DNA of 64,000 nt from Pelecanus crispus (lineage: Eukaryota > Chordata > Aves > Pelecaniformes > Pelecanidae), in the NCBI RefSeq assembly GCF_030463565.1, contig NC_134676.1, positions 31,001,228 to 31,065,227 on the forward strand. The letters are read 5' to 3'. Positions 1-10,369 of this stretch are shown one piece after another (position 1 is the first letter of the stretch; each line of letters starts with the position of its first letter). The translations under genes and the position numbers were made by a program. The notes beneath the pieces are model-generated. The model ran no database searches, was not told the DNA's origin, and was given only the letters and a program-made list of their open reading frames with translations.

Positions 1-1060
1 CCCTTTCATTTCCATTAGCATAATTTTCTAAAAATGTTAACTACATTCTTTTATCTCTAAGACATCAGTTGCAACTCAATTTAAGACAAAGCAAAAACCA
101 AAATTACTTATGGATCAAAAGTTTTACATAATGATATTGGCTATTTTATATACACAGATTTGAATGTTTTCACTTCTTTGATTTTGTTCCCAAGTAAATA
201 TTTTTCACACAGACAATGGTGAACTGAAAATACAGACTTCTAATTTGGTTTTTTTTTAGTTTATTTTTTGGATACTTAGTGCTGTCCAGTTAGTAGTTAA
301 TTGTTACACACTTACCTGTCAGCATTTTGGTAGTCACTTTACATAACAAGTAAGACTAGGCTAATGATTAAGTAATAACACCTTGGAAAACTACAGAAAC
401 AGTAGTAATTAGCACTGTGTGGCCAGCATTGTAACTTGGTGATTACTGCTCCTATTCAACCAATAAAAAAAGCCCGAAGGTAAACACCACGTAAACAATG
501 GCTGTCACTTAATGACCACAAGGTGCATTTGGTGCTCCCAGCATTGGTTCAGGTCCTTAACTACTCCACCTAGCCACAGCAGAGGGACTTCATGTTAAAT
601 ACTGTCACCTGAGCATCCGTAGTAGCTACTGGTTTTAATACTGAAGTTCCTCTTAACATTTTTACTCCGTAGCACACTGTGGATTTCACTTTAAGAGAGT
701 TACACTAGTTTCAGAATGGCAAATACGTCCCATATGACAGGATAAAAAAAAAATTATTACATATAATATCACTTATGGTAGTTGGGCCCTATTTTTTTTT
801 TTTTCCAAAGTTGACTCTGCAACCGGTATTCAAAAAACCCCTCAAACTGGCGGGCTCTTTACTTTAATGAGTTACTTAGACACTTGTTACATAAACGGGT
901 ACACCTTCTGCAAACAACATGAGAACTCTGCAGTGCTTGGCTGCAGATCAGGTAAATGATCTACAGCATTAAAAAAAAAATAAATAAATACAGCACCAGC
1001 ACACAGAGTTGAAAAGTGTAGTTCCAAACTAACTGTTAAAAAGGTAAAAGGACGGAAGCG
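1..1060. other. AT-rich upstream flank, nothing recognised
   Basis: This stretch is AT-rich and almost free of CpG, in sharp contrast to the island that starts near 1060. It has short A or T runs (for example around 745-755, 790-803 and 971-980) but no recognisable exon, repeat family or RNA gene. The open frames here are short and have no family resemblance. It is probably the intergenic flank upstream of SMARCA2, or part of a divergent non-coding transcript. Confidence 0.5.
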
Positions 1061-1850
1061 AGCAAGACGGAACAAACATCGCTGTGCTATTTACCCTTCC
1101 CATCCCTAAGAAGCACGGGATCCACCTCCCCGCTTCACACAGCCTCATTGCATCTGGCGACTGCTTCGGCAGCCGCCTGCAGACCCGCGGCAAGGAGCGG
1201 CCAGGTCTTCCGGGAGGGCGCGCGGCAAGGGACGGCCCGCCAGCCCCGGCGCCGCCTCCCCGCCGGCAGCGGGAGCGGGAGCCCGCCCGCCTGGCAGGCC
1301 GGCTCCGCGGGAGCCTTCTCGCCAGCCTCCTCTCGCCCACGACGGCACCCTCTGCCACCGGAGGCCGGCCACGGGGTCTAAGTTTCGGGAGGAATGACAA
1401 CGCCCTTCCATGCCCCCCCCCCCCACTCCCCCGCCTTTTATTTAAGAGGACCCCCCCCCCCCAACCGCCTGGCACAGGAGACCCCAGCGCCCGCCAGGCC
1501 GGCTCCTCCCGGCGCCCCCCCGGGGCCGGCGGGCTCGCCCCGGCAGGCTGGGGCAGCGGCACGACGGAATTCCAGCACCTTCTTCACCTCTCCCCGAACT
1601 ACTCCCGTCCGCGCCCTGCCGCCACCTCCTGACGGAGGGCGCTGCCGCCCCCCCCGCCCACCGCGGGACGGAGAAGGGGCGGGGCGGAACCTCGAGCGGG
1701 CAGCGCGCTCTGCTCTGCCCCGCCGGCACGCGACCGGCGCCCGCGACCCGCGCGCAGCCGCCGCGCGCTGGCACAGCCCTCCCCGCCCGCCACGCTCCCG
1801 CACGCCTCCTCCCCTCCCCAACCTCGCGCTTGAGCGACAGTCGGGCGACG

Positions 1851-1908
1851 CCAATAGAGCCGCCCTTTCTGCGCAGAGGGGCGGGCACTCCCTCGCCGGC
1901 GGGCCAAT
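1851..1908 (+). promoter_or_regulatory. Core promoter elements: two CCAAT boxes and a GC box
   Basis: CCAAT pentamers lie at 1851-1855 and 1904-1908, both in the same CCAATAG context. A GC box (GGGGCGGG) sits between them at 1878-1885. They lie roughly 60-130 bases upstream of the place where a non-GC-rich leader-like sequence begins (about 1980), which is the usual spacing for NF-Y and Sp1 sites before a start site. No TATA box is visible, as expected for a CpG-island promoter. Factor binding is inferred from the motifs alone. Confidence 0.5.
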
Positions 1909-1974
1909 AGGGACGCCGCTTCCTGAGCGGTGGCGTCGGTGAGGGAAGGCGGCGGGCGGGGGCCGGAGGAGGGG

Positions 1975-2116
1975 CAGGAGTTTAGGAAGAGGAGGGAATG
2001 GCTGTCATCAATGAAGTCATGTTCATAATCTAGTCCCTCGCTCCGGTTCCGGACTCGGGTGACTCACCGAGGGGGAGAGGAGCGACATCCAGCACGGGGC
2101 CCCTCCCGGGCGGAAG
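1975..2116 (+). other. SMARCA2: Probable non-coding exon 1 of SMARCA2 (5' UTR)
   Basis: From about 1980 the sequence changes from GC-rich to a mixed leader (TTTAGGAAGAGGAGGG and onward), and it ends at a good donor, AAG followed by GTAAAT, at 2117-2118. The block around 1980-2035 closely resembles the 5' leader of human SMARCA2 mRNA as I remember it; that comparison is from memory and unverified. The start coordinate is a guess because no start site can be read from sequence. It would splice to the acceptor just before 13136. A second candidate first exon lies at 3842. Confidence 0.5.
1998..2033 (+). other. Upstream ORF of 11 codons in the leader
   Basis: An ATG at 1998 opens MAVINEVMFII and then a TAG stop at 2031-2033. 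A second ATG in another frame at 2011 opens MKSCS and then TAA. If the leader really spans this region, scanning ribosomes meet both before the SMARCA2 start codon. Neither has an optimal Kozak context. Whether they are translated or repress the main frame cannot be told here. Confidence 0.35.
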
Positions 2117-2320
2117 GTAAATACAACTTACAACTCGGTCTGCCCCCCGCCCCGGTCCCCGTCCCTGGCACGGCGCTGCCTGCGCCGTCCTTTATTGTTA
2201 GTGACCGCGCCGGCACGCACCGTGCCCACCTTCCCTCCCCCGCCCCAAGCACGTCCCCGCCGGCCCCGGGCGCCGTCGTGCCACCTGCTTCCTCTCCCCA
2301 CCTTCTGCGGCGCCCGGCCC

Positions 2321-2410
2321 TCCCAAATATTTATATCCCCCAGTGGGTGGAGAGAAGAAAAGTTTGGATCCGGTTTTTCTGGAATAATCACCATGCAAAT
2401 CTCCGGGGTG
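2321..2410 (+). promoter_or_regulatory. AT-rich block in CpG island with octamer and MEF2-like motifs
   Basis: Inside otherwise GC-dense sequence lies a block of ordinary composition. It contains CCAAATATTTATATCC (about 2323-2338, MEF2-like) and a perfect octamer ATGCAAAT at 2393-2400. A sudden AT-rich patch in a CpG island is often a retained regulatory element in early intron 1. The function is inferred from motif and composition only. Confidence 0.25.
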
Positions 2411-3333
2411 GGAGGGAAAAAAAAAAAACCCCGAGGCGTCGCCGGTGGCTGACGTGTGAGCCGGCGGCACCCGCGGGAGGGACGGGGGAGCGGCGGGGCG
2501 CCCTGCCCGCGCCTCTCCCGCCGCCGTGCCGCCCTGTGCGGCGGGGCGCCTGCCGGTTTCCACCGGCGCGGCCGGCGGGCTCGCACGGCGGCAGCTGCCA
2601 GCCCGTGGCACCCCTTGGTCTTGCCGCCAGGCGAGCGTCTGGCTGGCTCCGGGCGACGCGACCGGGAGAGAAACAGATGCGGGGGAGCGACAGCCCACGC
2701 ACCCCACCCCGGGGCAGCCCGGCGGGCCGGGGGCGGCCGCGCCTGCAGCCCCACCTGCTGCGGGCCGCCCGGTGGGCTGCGTTTCGGCGGCTGCCGGCGG
2801 CCGCAGGGTGAAGTTCACGGTGTCCGGCGGCGGAAGCGTCTGTTGCGGTGGGGTTGTTTCTCCGCTGTGGCACACGCTCGCGTAGACCCGGCCGAGGAAG
2901 GGGAAGTGGGGAGGCATGAGGAGGGAGGAAGATGGTGCGAGGGGGAGCGGTCTTCCCTGTGAGAGTAGCGGCGTGACCCGGCAGAGCCAGGGAGGCCATG
3001 ATCCGGATAATCTCCCTGCCTGCCTGTCACAAGCACTACACACACCGGGGAGGGGGGAGGAGGTGGGGGCTGGGACTTCGCCCGACAGGCTGCAGCTCCT
3101 GTTGCTTTTCAGTGTCTGTGTTTAACTGTGCAGCCAGTCGCTCCTGCTGTAAAGGTGTCACGATTTACTTCCCAAAATAGCTCCTGTCGTTCCCCCCGGT
3201 TTTCCCTGCGGAAATCATGCCTCCCCGCCCGCCCCCCCTTCCCCCCCCCCCGCCTTGCAGTAGTCGGCGAAGCGGGGTAGCACAAAACATGCGCTTGCAA
3301 TTTTGTAATCGCCTTCCAAGCAAAAAGCATTTT

Positions 3334-3375
3334 ATTTCCGGTATGCGCGGAAATTTTTTTTTTTTTTTTTTTTTT
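3334..3375. repeat. Inverted repeat plus T22 tract
   Basis: ATTTCCG (3334-3340) and CGGAAAT (3348-3354) form a 7-bp inverted repeat with a 7-bp spacer. It is followed directly by a run of 22 T (3354-3375). The arms contain the ETS-type core GGAA on both strands. The T run could be a small insertion or plain slippage. Confidence 0.5.
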
Positions 3376-3689
3376 GATCGGGTCGGGCGGGAGCGAGGGT
3401 GCATACACACGCGGATGCTCAGGTAGGCGCGGCTCGTCTGCCCCGTCGGGAGAGGGGGACGGCGGTGGTTGGCACCTGGAAAAGTTGTCTCCCCTGCCGG
3501 AGGCGGGGGCAGGCAGCGGGCCGCCGCGGCAGCTAGCTCCCGGGCGGGGCAGGAGGGCAGCGGAGCCCATGCCCCGGCCTCCGCGGGGGAGAGGGAGGCG
3601 GTGGCAAGCGCCGGTGGCGGCGGGGGGTGGCCTTTCCCGTCCCTCTGCCTGTGCGAGCGGCGGCGGAGGATCAGGAAGTCACCGCCGCC

Positions 3690-3842
3690 ACACACAGGCG
3701 CACAGACATGTTTGGTCGGCGTGACATGGTGGCGGAGGGAAGCGGCGGCGGCGAGACGGGCCTGGCCCAGCCCTGAGGCATGCCCCGGCTGCTCGCCCGC
3801 CTGCCGCCGCCGAGCCCCCCGCCTCCACCGCCCGCCGTCGAG
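3690..3842 (+). other. Possible alternative non-coding first exon
   Basis: A donor-like GAG followed by GTACGG lies at 3843-3844. About 120 bases upstream is ACATGGTGGCGGAGG (from 3724), which resembles the YY1 motif that often marks start sites of TATA-less promoters. Together these would suit a second first exon in the same island. There is no independent support, and GC-rich DNA often gives such motifs by chance. Confidence 0.2.
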
Positions 3843-6800
3843 GTACGGGGCCCTGCGCGGCGCGGCGCCCGGGGCGGCTCGGCCATTGCTCGTGGAGGGG
3901 AGGGGGAAGGAGGCAGCTGGGCTGGATCTCCAGGCCGGGACGTTTTAGAGCCTCTCGGCCCGGGCGAAAACTTTCCAGAAAGGCCGGAGAGGGAGAATAG
4001 GGCCCCGCTGGTTGTGCGCGCCCGCCCCGGCGCCTTTGCGGGGGGAGGCGGCGGGCGGCCCGGTGCCGAGGCCTACGCGCCGCCCGGCAGGGCCGCAGGA
4101 GCCGCCCGGCAGGGCCGAGGCAGAGCGCGGCCGCGGGGGGAGCGGGCGGCCCGGGGCCGCGCCTCCGCCGGTGCCCCTCGGCGTGCGCCCGACGGTGTGC
4201 CCGCGCGAGCACGCCGTGCCGTGTCTCCTCCGCGACCGTGCGGGGAGAAACGGAGGGTTTTATTTTGTCTCCCGCCCTTCCTTCCCGCCCCCCCCCCCCT
4301 CCCCAGTTTATGATGGTGGAACAACAAACTGCACTCGGCCGGAAAAGTTACAGCTTCTCTAAACTCGAACTGAAGTTACAGTTCACCGATTGGGGTTGGG
4401 TTCCCCCGCCCCCCGTAAGTGTGCGTTATGGTCACGTAAAGAGAGTGGTTAAGTGTCAGCATGACTACATAGATCGCACCGAAGTGTGTTTTCCTTGGTA
4501 TCCGCTGTGTATGTTTGATATTCAGACTTTCCAAACTTTCGGTTAACACTGTTCTTTTCAAGGTGTCATTTGATGAGTATTTTAGATAGCTAAGTAAACA
4601 ACCAACTGAAGAATTGAAGCTATAAAGATTTTCTTCTCCTGCTTTTATAATTTTAAGTGTTCTGCATGCCTTCTGTAAAAAAAAAAAAATGATGGGATCT
4701 ATGACACGGCATTGTTCCACTTGCATTCTTTTCTGTTTTGCTTTAGATTTCTTCAGTGTTACTTGGTTTTAACCACAGACCCTAACACGCAGACAATAAA
4801 CATTGTACTGGAATTTAATTCCTTTAGTAGTATACTAGTTATATGTTCGGGGTGGGGCAGTCTCTTCTGTGTAAGTTAGTATTGTTGTGCAAATAAAGGC
4901 ACACTTTCTCTTTGGGAACCTAATTGCCCTATTACTGTCTTTGACTTTGTTTCTTTTGTCCTTTTGTTATTCTAAGGAAAAAGGTGGTGTACCAGACGGG
5001 ATAGGATTGGAGACAGATTTTTATGCCCATATATATCAGTAACAGAAAGCAAAAAGATTGTATGGATAATAAGTATTTAAAAATAAATCTAAAGTTAAGT
5101 GTATCGTACAGCATAGGTGGACTTGACAGAGGTGAGGGTAAAGCTTCATTAAATACAGTATTTCTGTCATGAGTTATGACTCAGCTTTAGGACTGGTATT
5201 TCTGTGGTGTTTCATAGAATATGTGCCAGAAGAGTGTGTTCAAAGCAGTCTTAGATCTTTTCTTTTGTTCATTTCTGAAGTGGTCTGTGAGCGTTTCTTG
5301 CCAAGTTTGAAAAATGCTTTCACCAACACCTGAGGCTTGAAAACTGACAAGAGAAAAAGTGCTCCAGCTAGCATTCTTATATTAAATATATTCTTGACAA
5401 AGGTCTGTATGAAATTAATATCTGCAGATATATTTTCTCAATTTTTGTTGGACTTTTGAAGTTAAGGTCAGAATGTGCACAGTATGAACTTTAAAAAATG
5501 TTTGCACTTTTACCTCCAATTTTCATGGTCCTGATTAGTAATATTGCTGTGAACTAGTGATCCTTTTCAGAAGGAGACTTTTCATTATTCATATGAGTGA
5601 GAACATTTTTGCAAATTACTCATTAAAATACCTGTTATATTTTTTGTGTTTGCTGCTGCAATTGAAGTTCTCTGTGTAAAGAGTGTTTCCTGGACCTCCA
5701 CCTCTTTTGAACTTTATCTGTTTAGTTTTTTATTTGTTTAATCCTTTAGTGGAGTAGTAAACACAATGTTATGACATAAAGATCACTTGTCATGAAAATG
5801 TCAGCAGAGAAAAGCTTATGCCTTATTTGCAAGATAAAATAAGGAAGGATGAATAAGGGAAAGAAGTAAGGCTAACTTAAACGCAGCTTTGGTAGTTTGA
5901 AAATATAGCAGAATAAGAAGACTAATACTGAAAATTGTTTTACTTGTTTCTGACACATGTAAATGTTTTCCTGTTTATCTTCACTTGGTAGAGAATATTT
6001 CCTATGTATCACTGTAGGGTTTGAGCACCCAGGATGATCATTTAGAGCTGGGACCTTTGGGAAAAATGTTAAACAAATGTTGTTACAGAAATGATACCTT
6101 TTTTGTATCTTCACTGATATCTTAGCATAAGTAACTTGTATTAAAAACAGTCTCCTTCCTTCTTCTTCCTCTTCTTCCCCATTTTGATAAAGACAAGGCC
6201 TGTCAGTAATATGGCAAATTCCTTTCCTTCTGCCTGCCTCTCATTATGGCTTTGTTTTTCAGAATCTAATATGATGTTCAATAACTGTGATTATTAATAC
6301 CAGTAGTAAACGTAATGGTGTGGAAACTTAGTCTGTAACCAGTCAGTGCTGTCATGAGTCAGTTTTCTGTGCCTGAAATGTACAATGGAACCTGCATGTA
6401 TAGTAAACATGGACTTGATCTTGGGCATTGTCTGCCATGACTGTGGCTATGGGGTTGAAAGGCAATTAAACTTCTCACTGCATCTATCTGCCCTCCTCTT
6501 TTCCTGAAGGCTGTTGCCTTCTGCAGCAAAGCCATCAGAAAGGATCATATGTCTATGCTGTAGCCTCTTCATTGAAAAGTCTGCTGGCGTAGCTTAGCCT
6601 AACTTCTGTGAACTCTGACTTGTGATGATGCCTTTTGACTCTCTAGTACATTCAACCCCCAGCTGTTAGCCAGTGATTTCTTGGTGCTGATTTGAGTTTT
6701 TCGTAAGAGGGTAGTCTGTAAGTTAGAGTAGTTGAGAAGTTGCTTTATGAAAAAACAAAACAGCTACACAGTAGGAAAAAGAGTTTCTGCAAGAATATCT

Positions 6801-9465
6801 GTAAGGAGTTAAAGGTGGGGAGTATTAGAACTATCATCCTAAAGTAAACTGTCTCTGCATGTGAAAAGGAGCCTTATGCTGCATGACTCCACAATGAAGT
6901 TTCTGGTGTAAGCATGCCACCCATTCTGCTAGCTCTGCTGGGGTGCTTGCAGACAGTCTTTGGTAGACAGCTAGACAAGCGGCTAAGGCAGTGTCCAGAG
7001 GTTTTGCCTAAGTGTTTGCATAAGCAATTAAGGTGTGCAGCATTTCTGATTCTGTGGTTTGTTGTTTAAACTGCAAATTCCCTTCCAGAAGGTTTTGAAG
7101 TTACAGTGAAGTTATATACCTGAGTATGTGAAAGGCAGAATCTCTCAGCTGTTAGTGTGTTTGGCTTCTCTTATGTGAACTGGTTTATGTCAGTTGAAGA
7201 TTTGACTCTTCTCCTTACTAAATTATTGTTATTTCATGTAAACCTGTTTAACGATTGAATCATTGTTTGATGAAATGACAACAGTTAAATCCTGATAAAT
7301 GTTAATGCAGTGTGTCCTGTGGGGTTGTACAATACAAAACACTGATTTGCTTTTAAGTATTGTAAGTTATTTGTTTTAATTATGAGCTGCTGTCATTATT
7401 AATCAATTCTTAAACTTTGAACATTTTAATTTGATTACAGTTAGCAGATTAAGCAAATACTACTAATCACTGACAGCATCATTTCATGTTTTCTGTGGTA
7501 GTGTAATAAAGATACCTTTTTTAGCCTGTAGTGTATCACAGTTTCACAGTATATCTTTTCAAAGCCACCTGTGAATCATGACTTAAGTTGGAGATGTGTG
7601 GGGAGAAGTAGACTAATTATTTTTCTGTGAAGGCAAAGTTACAGTCTGCTTTGCAGTGTGTATGTGGCTGTTGCGTGGGTCCACATTTCCTTTTCATCAG
7701 ATGTAAGTGGTGCAGTTTCCTTACTTTCCACTAGCTATGCGAGGCAGGGGATCTGGCCAAAACATACTGGCTGAAGTTCAATTTAGGTTGACTCAGTCAT
7801 GGAAAGGCAGAAGTTATATTGTATGGTGAAGGGAAACACCTAGAAGAATTACAAGTACTTCCTGCTCCATCTGCTCATAGTGTGCCCTGTGTGTGCCCTG
7901 TGTCAAAGCAGTCTATAATCTCTGGATCTTTTTGAGTGTCCAGCTGGTCTTGAATTCCAAAGTAATGTGGGTGGTTTGTTACCTGCTGTGTTTTAGTTTT
8001 GGATCTACTAATATTGCATACTATCTTCATGTGAAGGAAATCCATGCCTTTTTTACCTTTGGGTTTGTAGCAGGTTTATACCAAAATATGTGTGATGTGC
8101 TTGGACGCTGTGGGTCCTGAAACATTGAGCTGATAGCGACCCTATTGTACAATGAATTAGCTGCATCTACAAAACCTTCTAGGTGCATGTAAAGTGATAG
8201 TGAAGAAACATTTATGCTTGGGGAATATTCCCTCAAATTCTTTGTAATGTAGATATACACTGTCCTAAACCATTTGATTTAGAAATAGTTAAGCAGAGAT
8301 CTGAGACTCTCTTCAGCTTCAGCTCTTGGTTTTGTGGCTCTTCTTGTATTTGCATCTGGCTAAAATTACCTTGACAATGATAGGTGTTTTTCCTCTCTGT
8401 CTCAACTCTGGTGTGTCTGGCAGAGGTGGAGAAATTCTCTGAGACCACAGGAAGAACAGTGTGATTCACCATAACTAGTTCAATCCCCACTAGTTCCATT
8501 TGGGGCTGTTCACAAAAGAGATTTGGTGATGTTGATGTAAATAAACCTAAGAAGTGGTAAGGGATTACAGTTCAGAAGAGGTATGCCTTATGTGAAGTCA
8601 TGTGAATAACACTACTCACATGAGGGTTTTGAGGAAATTTTAAGATTGGACACTTGAGAAGCAATTAGACAGTATGTAATGCATTTGAGAATCAGCGGCA
8701 GCAGCCTTATCATTTGGGACAATGAGACGGAAATTTGTTTTTTCATTTTATTAAAGTCCTTATAATCTGTTAGAAGTATTTACTTTTTTTTTTCCCCTCC
8801 CCCTTGCTTTGTAATTCTAACAGGCACTACTCATTAAAAAGTGGTCCAAACAAATGGGTCAACAGTGGCTTTGGCAGGGAGTTGGATTCATTTTGCTTAT
8901 ATCATTATAGGCACCAGAATTTACCCGAAATAATACCAATGTTATCTGGGTGGAGCTGGCAACTGCTGCACCTGTTGCTTCTTTGTAGATTTTTGCTTTG
9001 AGTTTAGTTAGACTTTTATAAAGGCCTAGAGGAATCAGGTATCTAGCTCTTACTGAATTTTAATGAGAGCAGGGTGTGTGATTTCTGTTGGTTTTTTTGT
9101 ACATTCTCAGTCCTAGTAAATATAAACTAAGCTATTTTTGAAACATGTTAAATCATAAGCTTTTTAGCTGTTCTGTTCTGTGAACAGATCCTTAGTTGGG
9201 AGGGCCATGTATCATGTGTTCTGGTTTATGGTAGTGGCTGGTCTTTTAATTGTGTGGACTACTGTTGCTAGAGAAAATTGCTTTGTCTCTTTATGTCCAT
9301 GGGTATCTTTGGACAGGATTTGTTACTTGCATTCAGGTAGTATTTTCCAATATTTTGTGTGTCCCTGATACAGATCTTATAAATTACTTTTTTTTTTTTT
9401 TTTGCACATAGAAGCATGTTCTTTGACATACAAAAATCTCTGAATACAAATCTGCTTAAGACAAA

Positions 9466-10369
9466 CACCCTCAGCAAGTTTGCAGATGACACCAAGCTGA
9501 GTGGTGCAGTTGACATGCCAGAAGGACGAGATGTCATCCAAAGGGACCTGGACAAGCTGGAGAGGTGGGCCTGTGTGAACCTCATGAGGTTCAACAAGGC
9601 CAAGTGCAAGGTCCTGCACCTGGGACGGGGCAACCCCCAATATCAGTACAGGCTGGGGGATGAAGAGATTGCGAGCAGCCCTGCGGAGAAGGACTTGGGG
9701 CTACTGGTAGATGAAAGGCTGGACATGAGCCGGCAATGTGCACTTGCAGCCCAGAAAGCCAACCGTATCCTGGGCTGCCTCAAAGAAGGGTGGCCAGCAG
9801 GTCGAGGGAGGTGATTCTGCCTCTCTGCTCTGCTGTGGTGAGACCTCACCTGGAGTACTGCATCCAGCTCTGGGGCCCTCAGCACAAGAAGGACATGGAG
9901 CTTTTGGAGAGGGCCCAGAAGAGGGCCACAAAAACGATCCGAGGGCTGGAGCACCTCTCAGCCTGTCCTCGTAGGAGAGAGTTGGGGTTGTTCAGCCTGG
10001 AGAAGAGAAGGCTGCGAGGAGACCTTATTGTGGCCTTCCAGTACTTAAAGGGGGCCTACAGGAAGGATGGGGGCAATCTTTTTAGCAAGGTCTGTTGTGA
10101 CAGAACAAGGAATAATGGATTTAAACTCAAGAAGAATAGATTTAGACTAGACATAAGAAAGACATTTTTTACAATGAGGGTGGTGAGGCACTGGAATGGG
10201 TTGCCCAGAGGGGTAGTGGAGGCCCCATCCCTGGCAACATTCCAGGTCAGGTTGGATGGGGCTCTGAGCAACCTGATCCAGTTAAAGCTGTCCCTGCTCA
10301 CTGCAGGGGGGTTGGGCTAGATGACCTCTAAAGGTCCCTTCCAACCCAAAGCATGCTATGATTCTATGA
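9466..10369 (+). mobile_element. CR1 LINE, 5'-truncated, + strand
   Basis: The sequence encodes the end of CR1 ORF2, starting just before the reverse transcriptase motif FADDTKL, continuing through [18 protein letters not shown] and [18 protein letters not shown] to the C-terminal [11 protein letters not shown], and ending in the CR1 3' tail (ATGATTCTATGA). The reading frame shifts once near 9780, within the ILGC segment. The copy is otherwise well preserved and of the same young-looking subfamily as the copies at 21530-22800. CR1 copies are usually 5'-truncated like this one. It lies in sense orientation in intron 1. Confidence 0.93.

Larger units (their letters stand above)
1060..4300. promoter_or_regulatory. 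CpG island spanning the SMARCA2 promoter
   Basis: About 3.2 kb of very GC-rich, CpG-dense sequence replaces the AT-rich flank abruptly on both sides. It holds the candidate promoter, the probable first exon and the start of intron 1. Several C runs (about 1415-1428, 1451-1462, 3237-3250 and 4288-4300) make base counts uncertain in any assembly. Long open frames on both strands here follow from the scarcity of stop codons in GC-rich DNA and do not look like proteins. The size fits a broadly expressed chromatin regulator. Edges are judged by eye. Confidence 0.85.

Noticed and set aside
1029..1942. Long overlapping open frames on both strands in the CpG island
   Set aside because: GC-rich DNA lacks stop codons; the products are low-complexity Pro/Arg/Gly/Ala sequence, run in several frames at once and match no family.
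2059..4313. Further long Pro/Arg/Ala-rich open frames around exon 1
   Set aside because: Same composition effect; no homology, no consistent frame, and they overlap one another on opposite strands.
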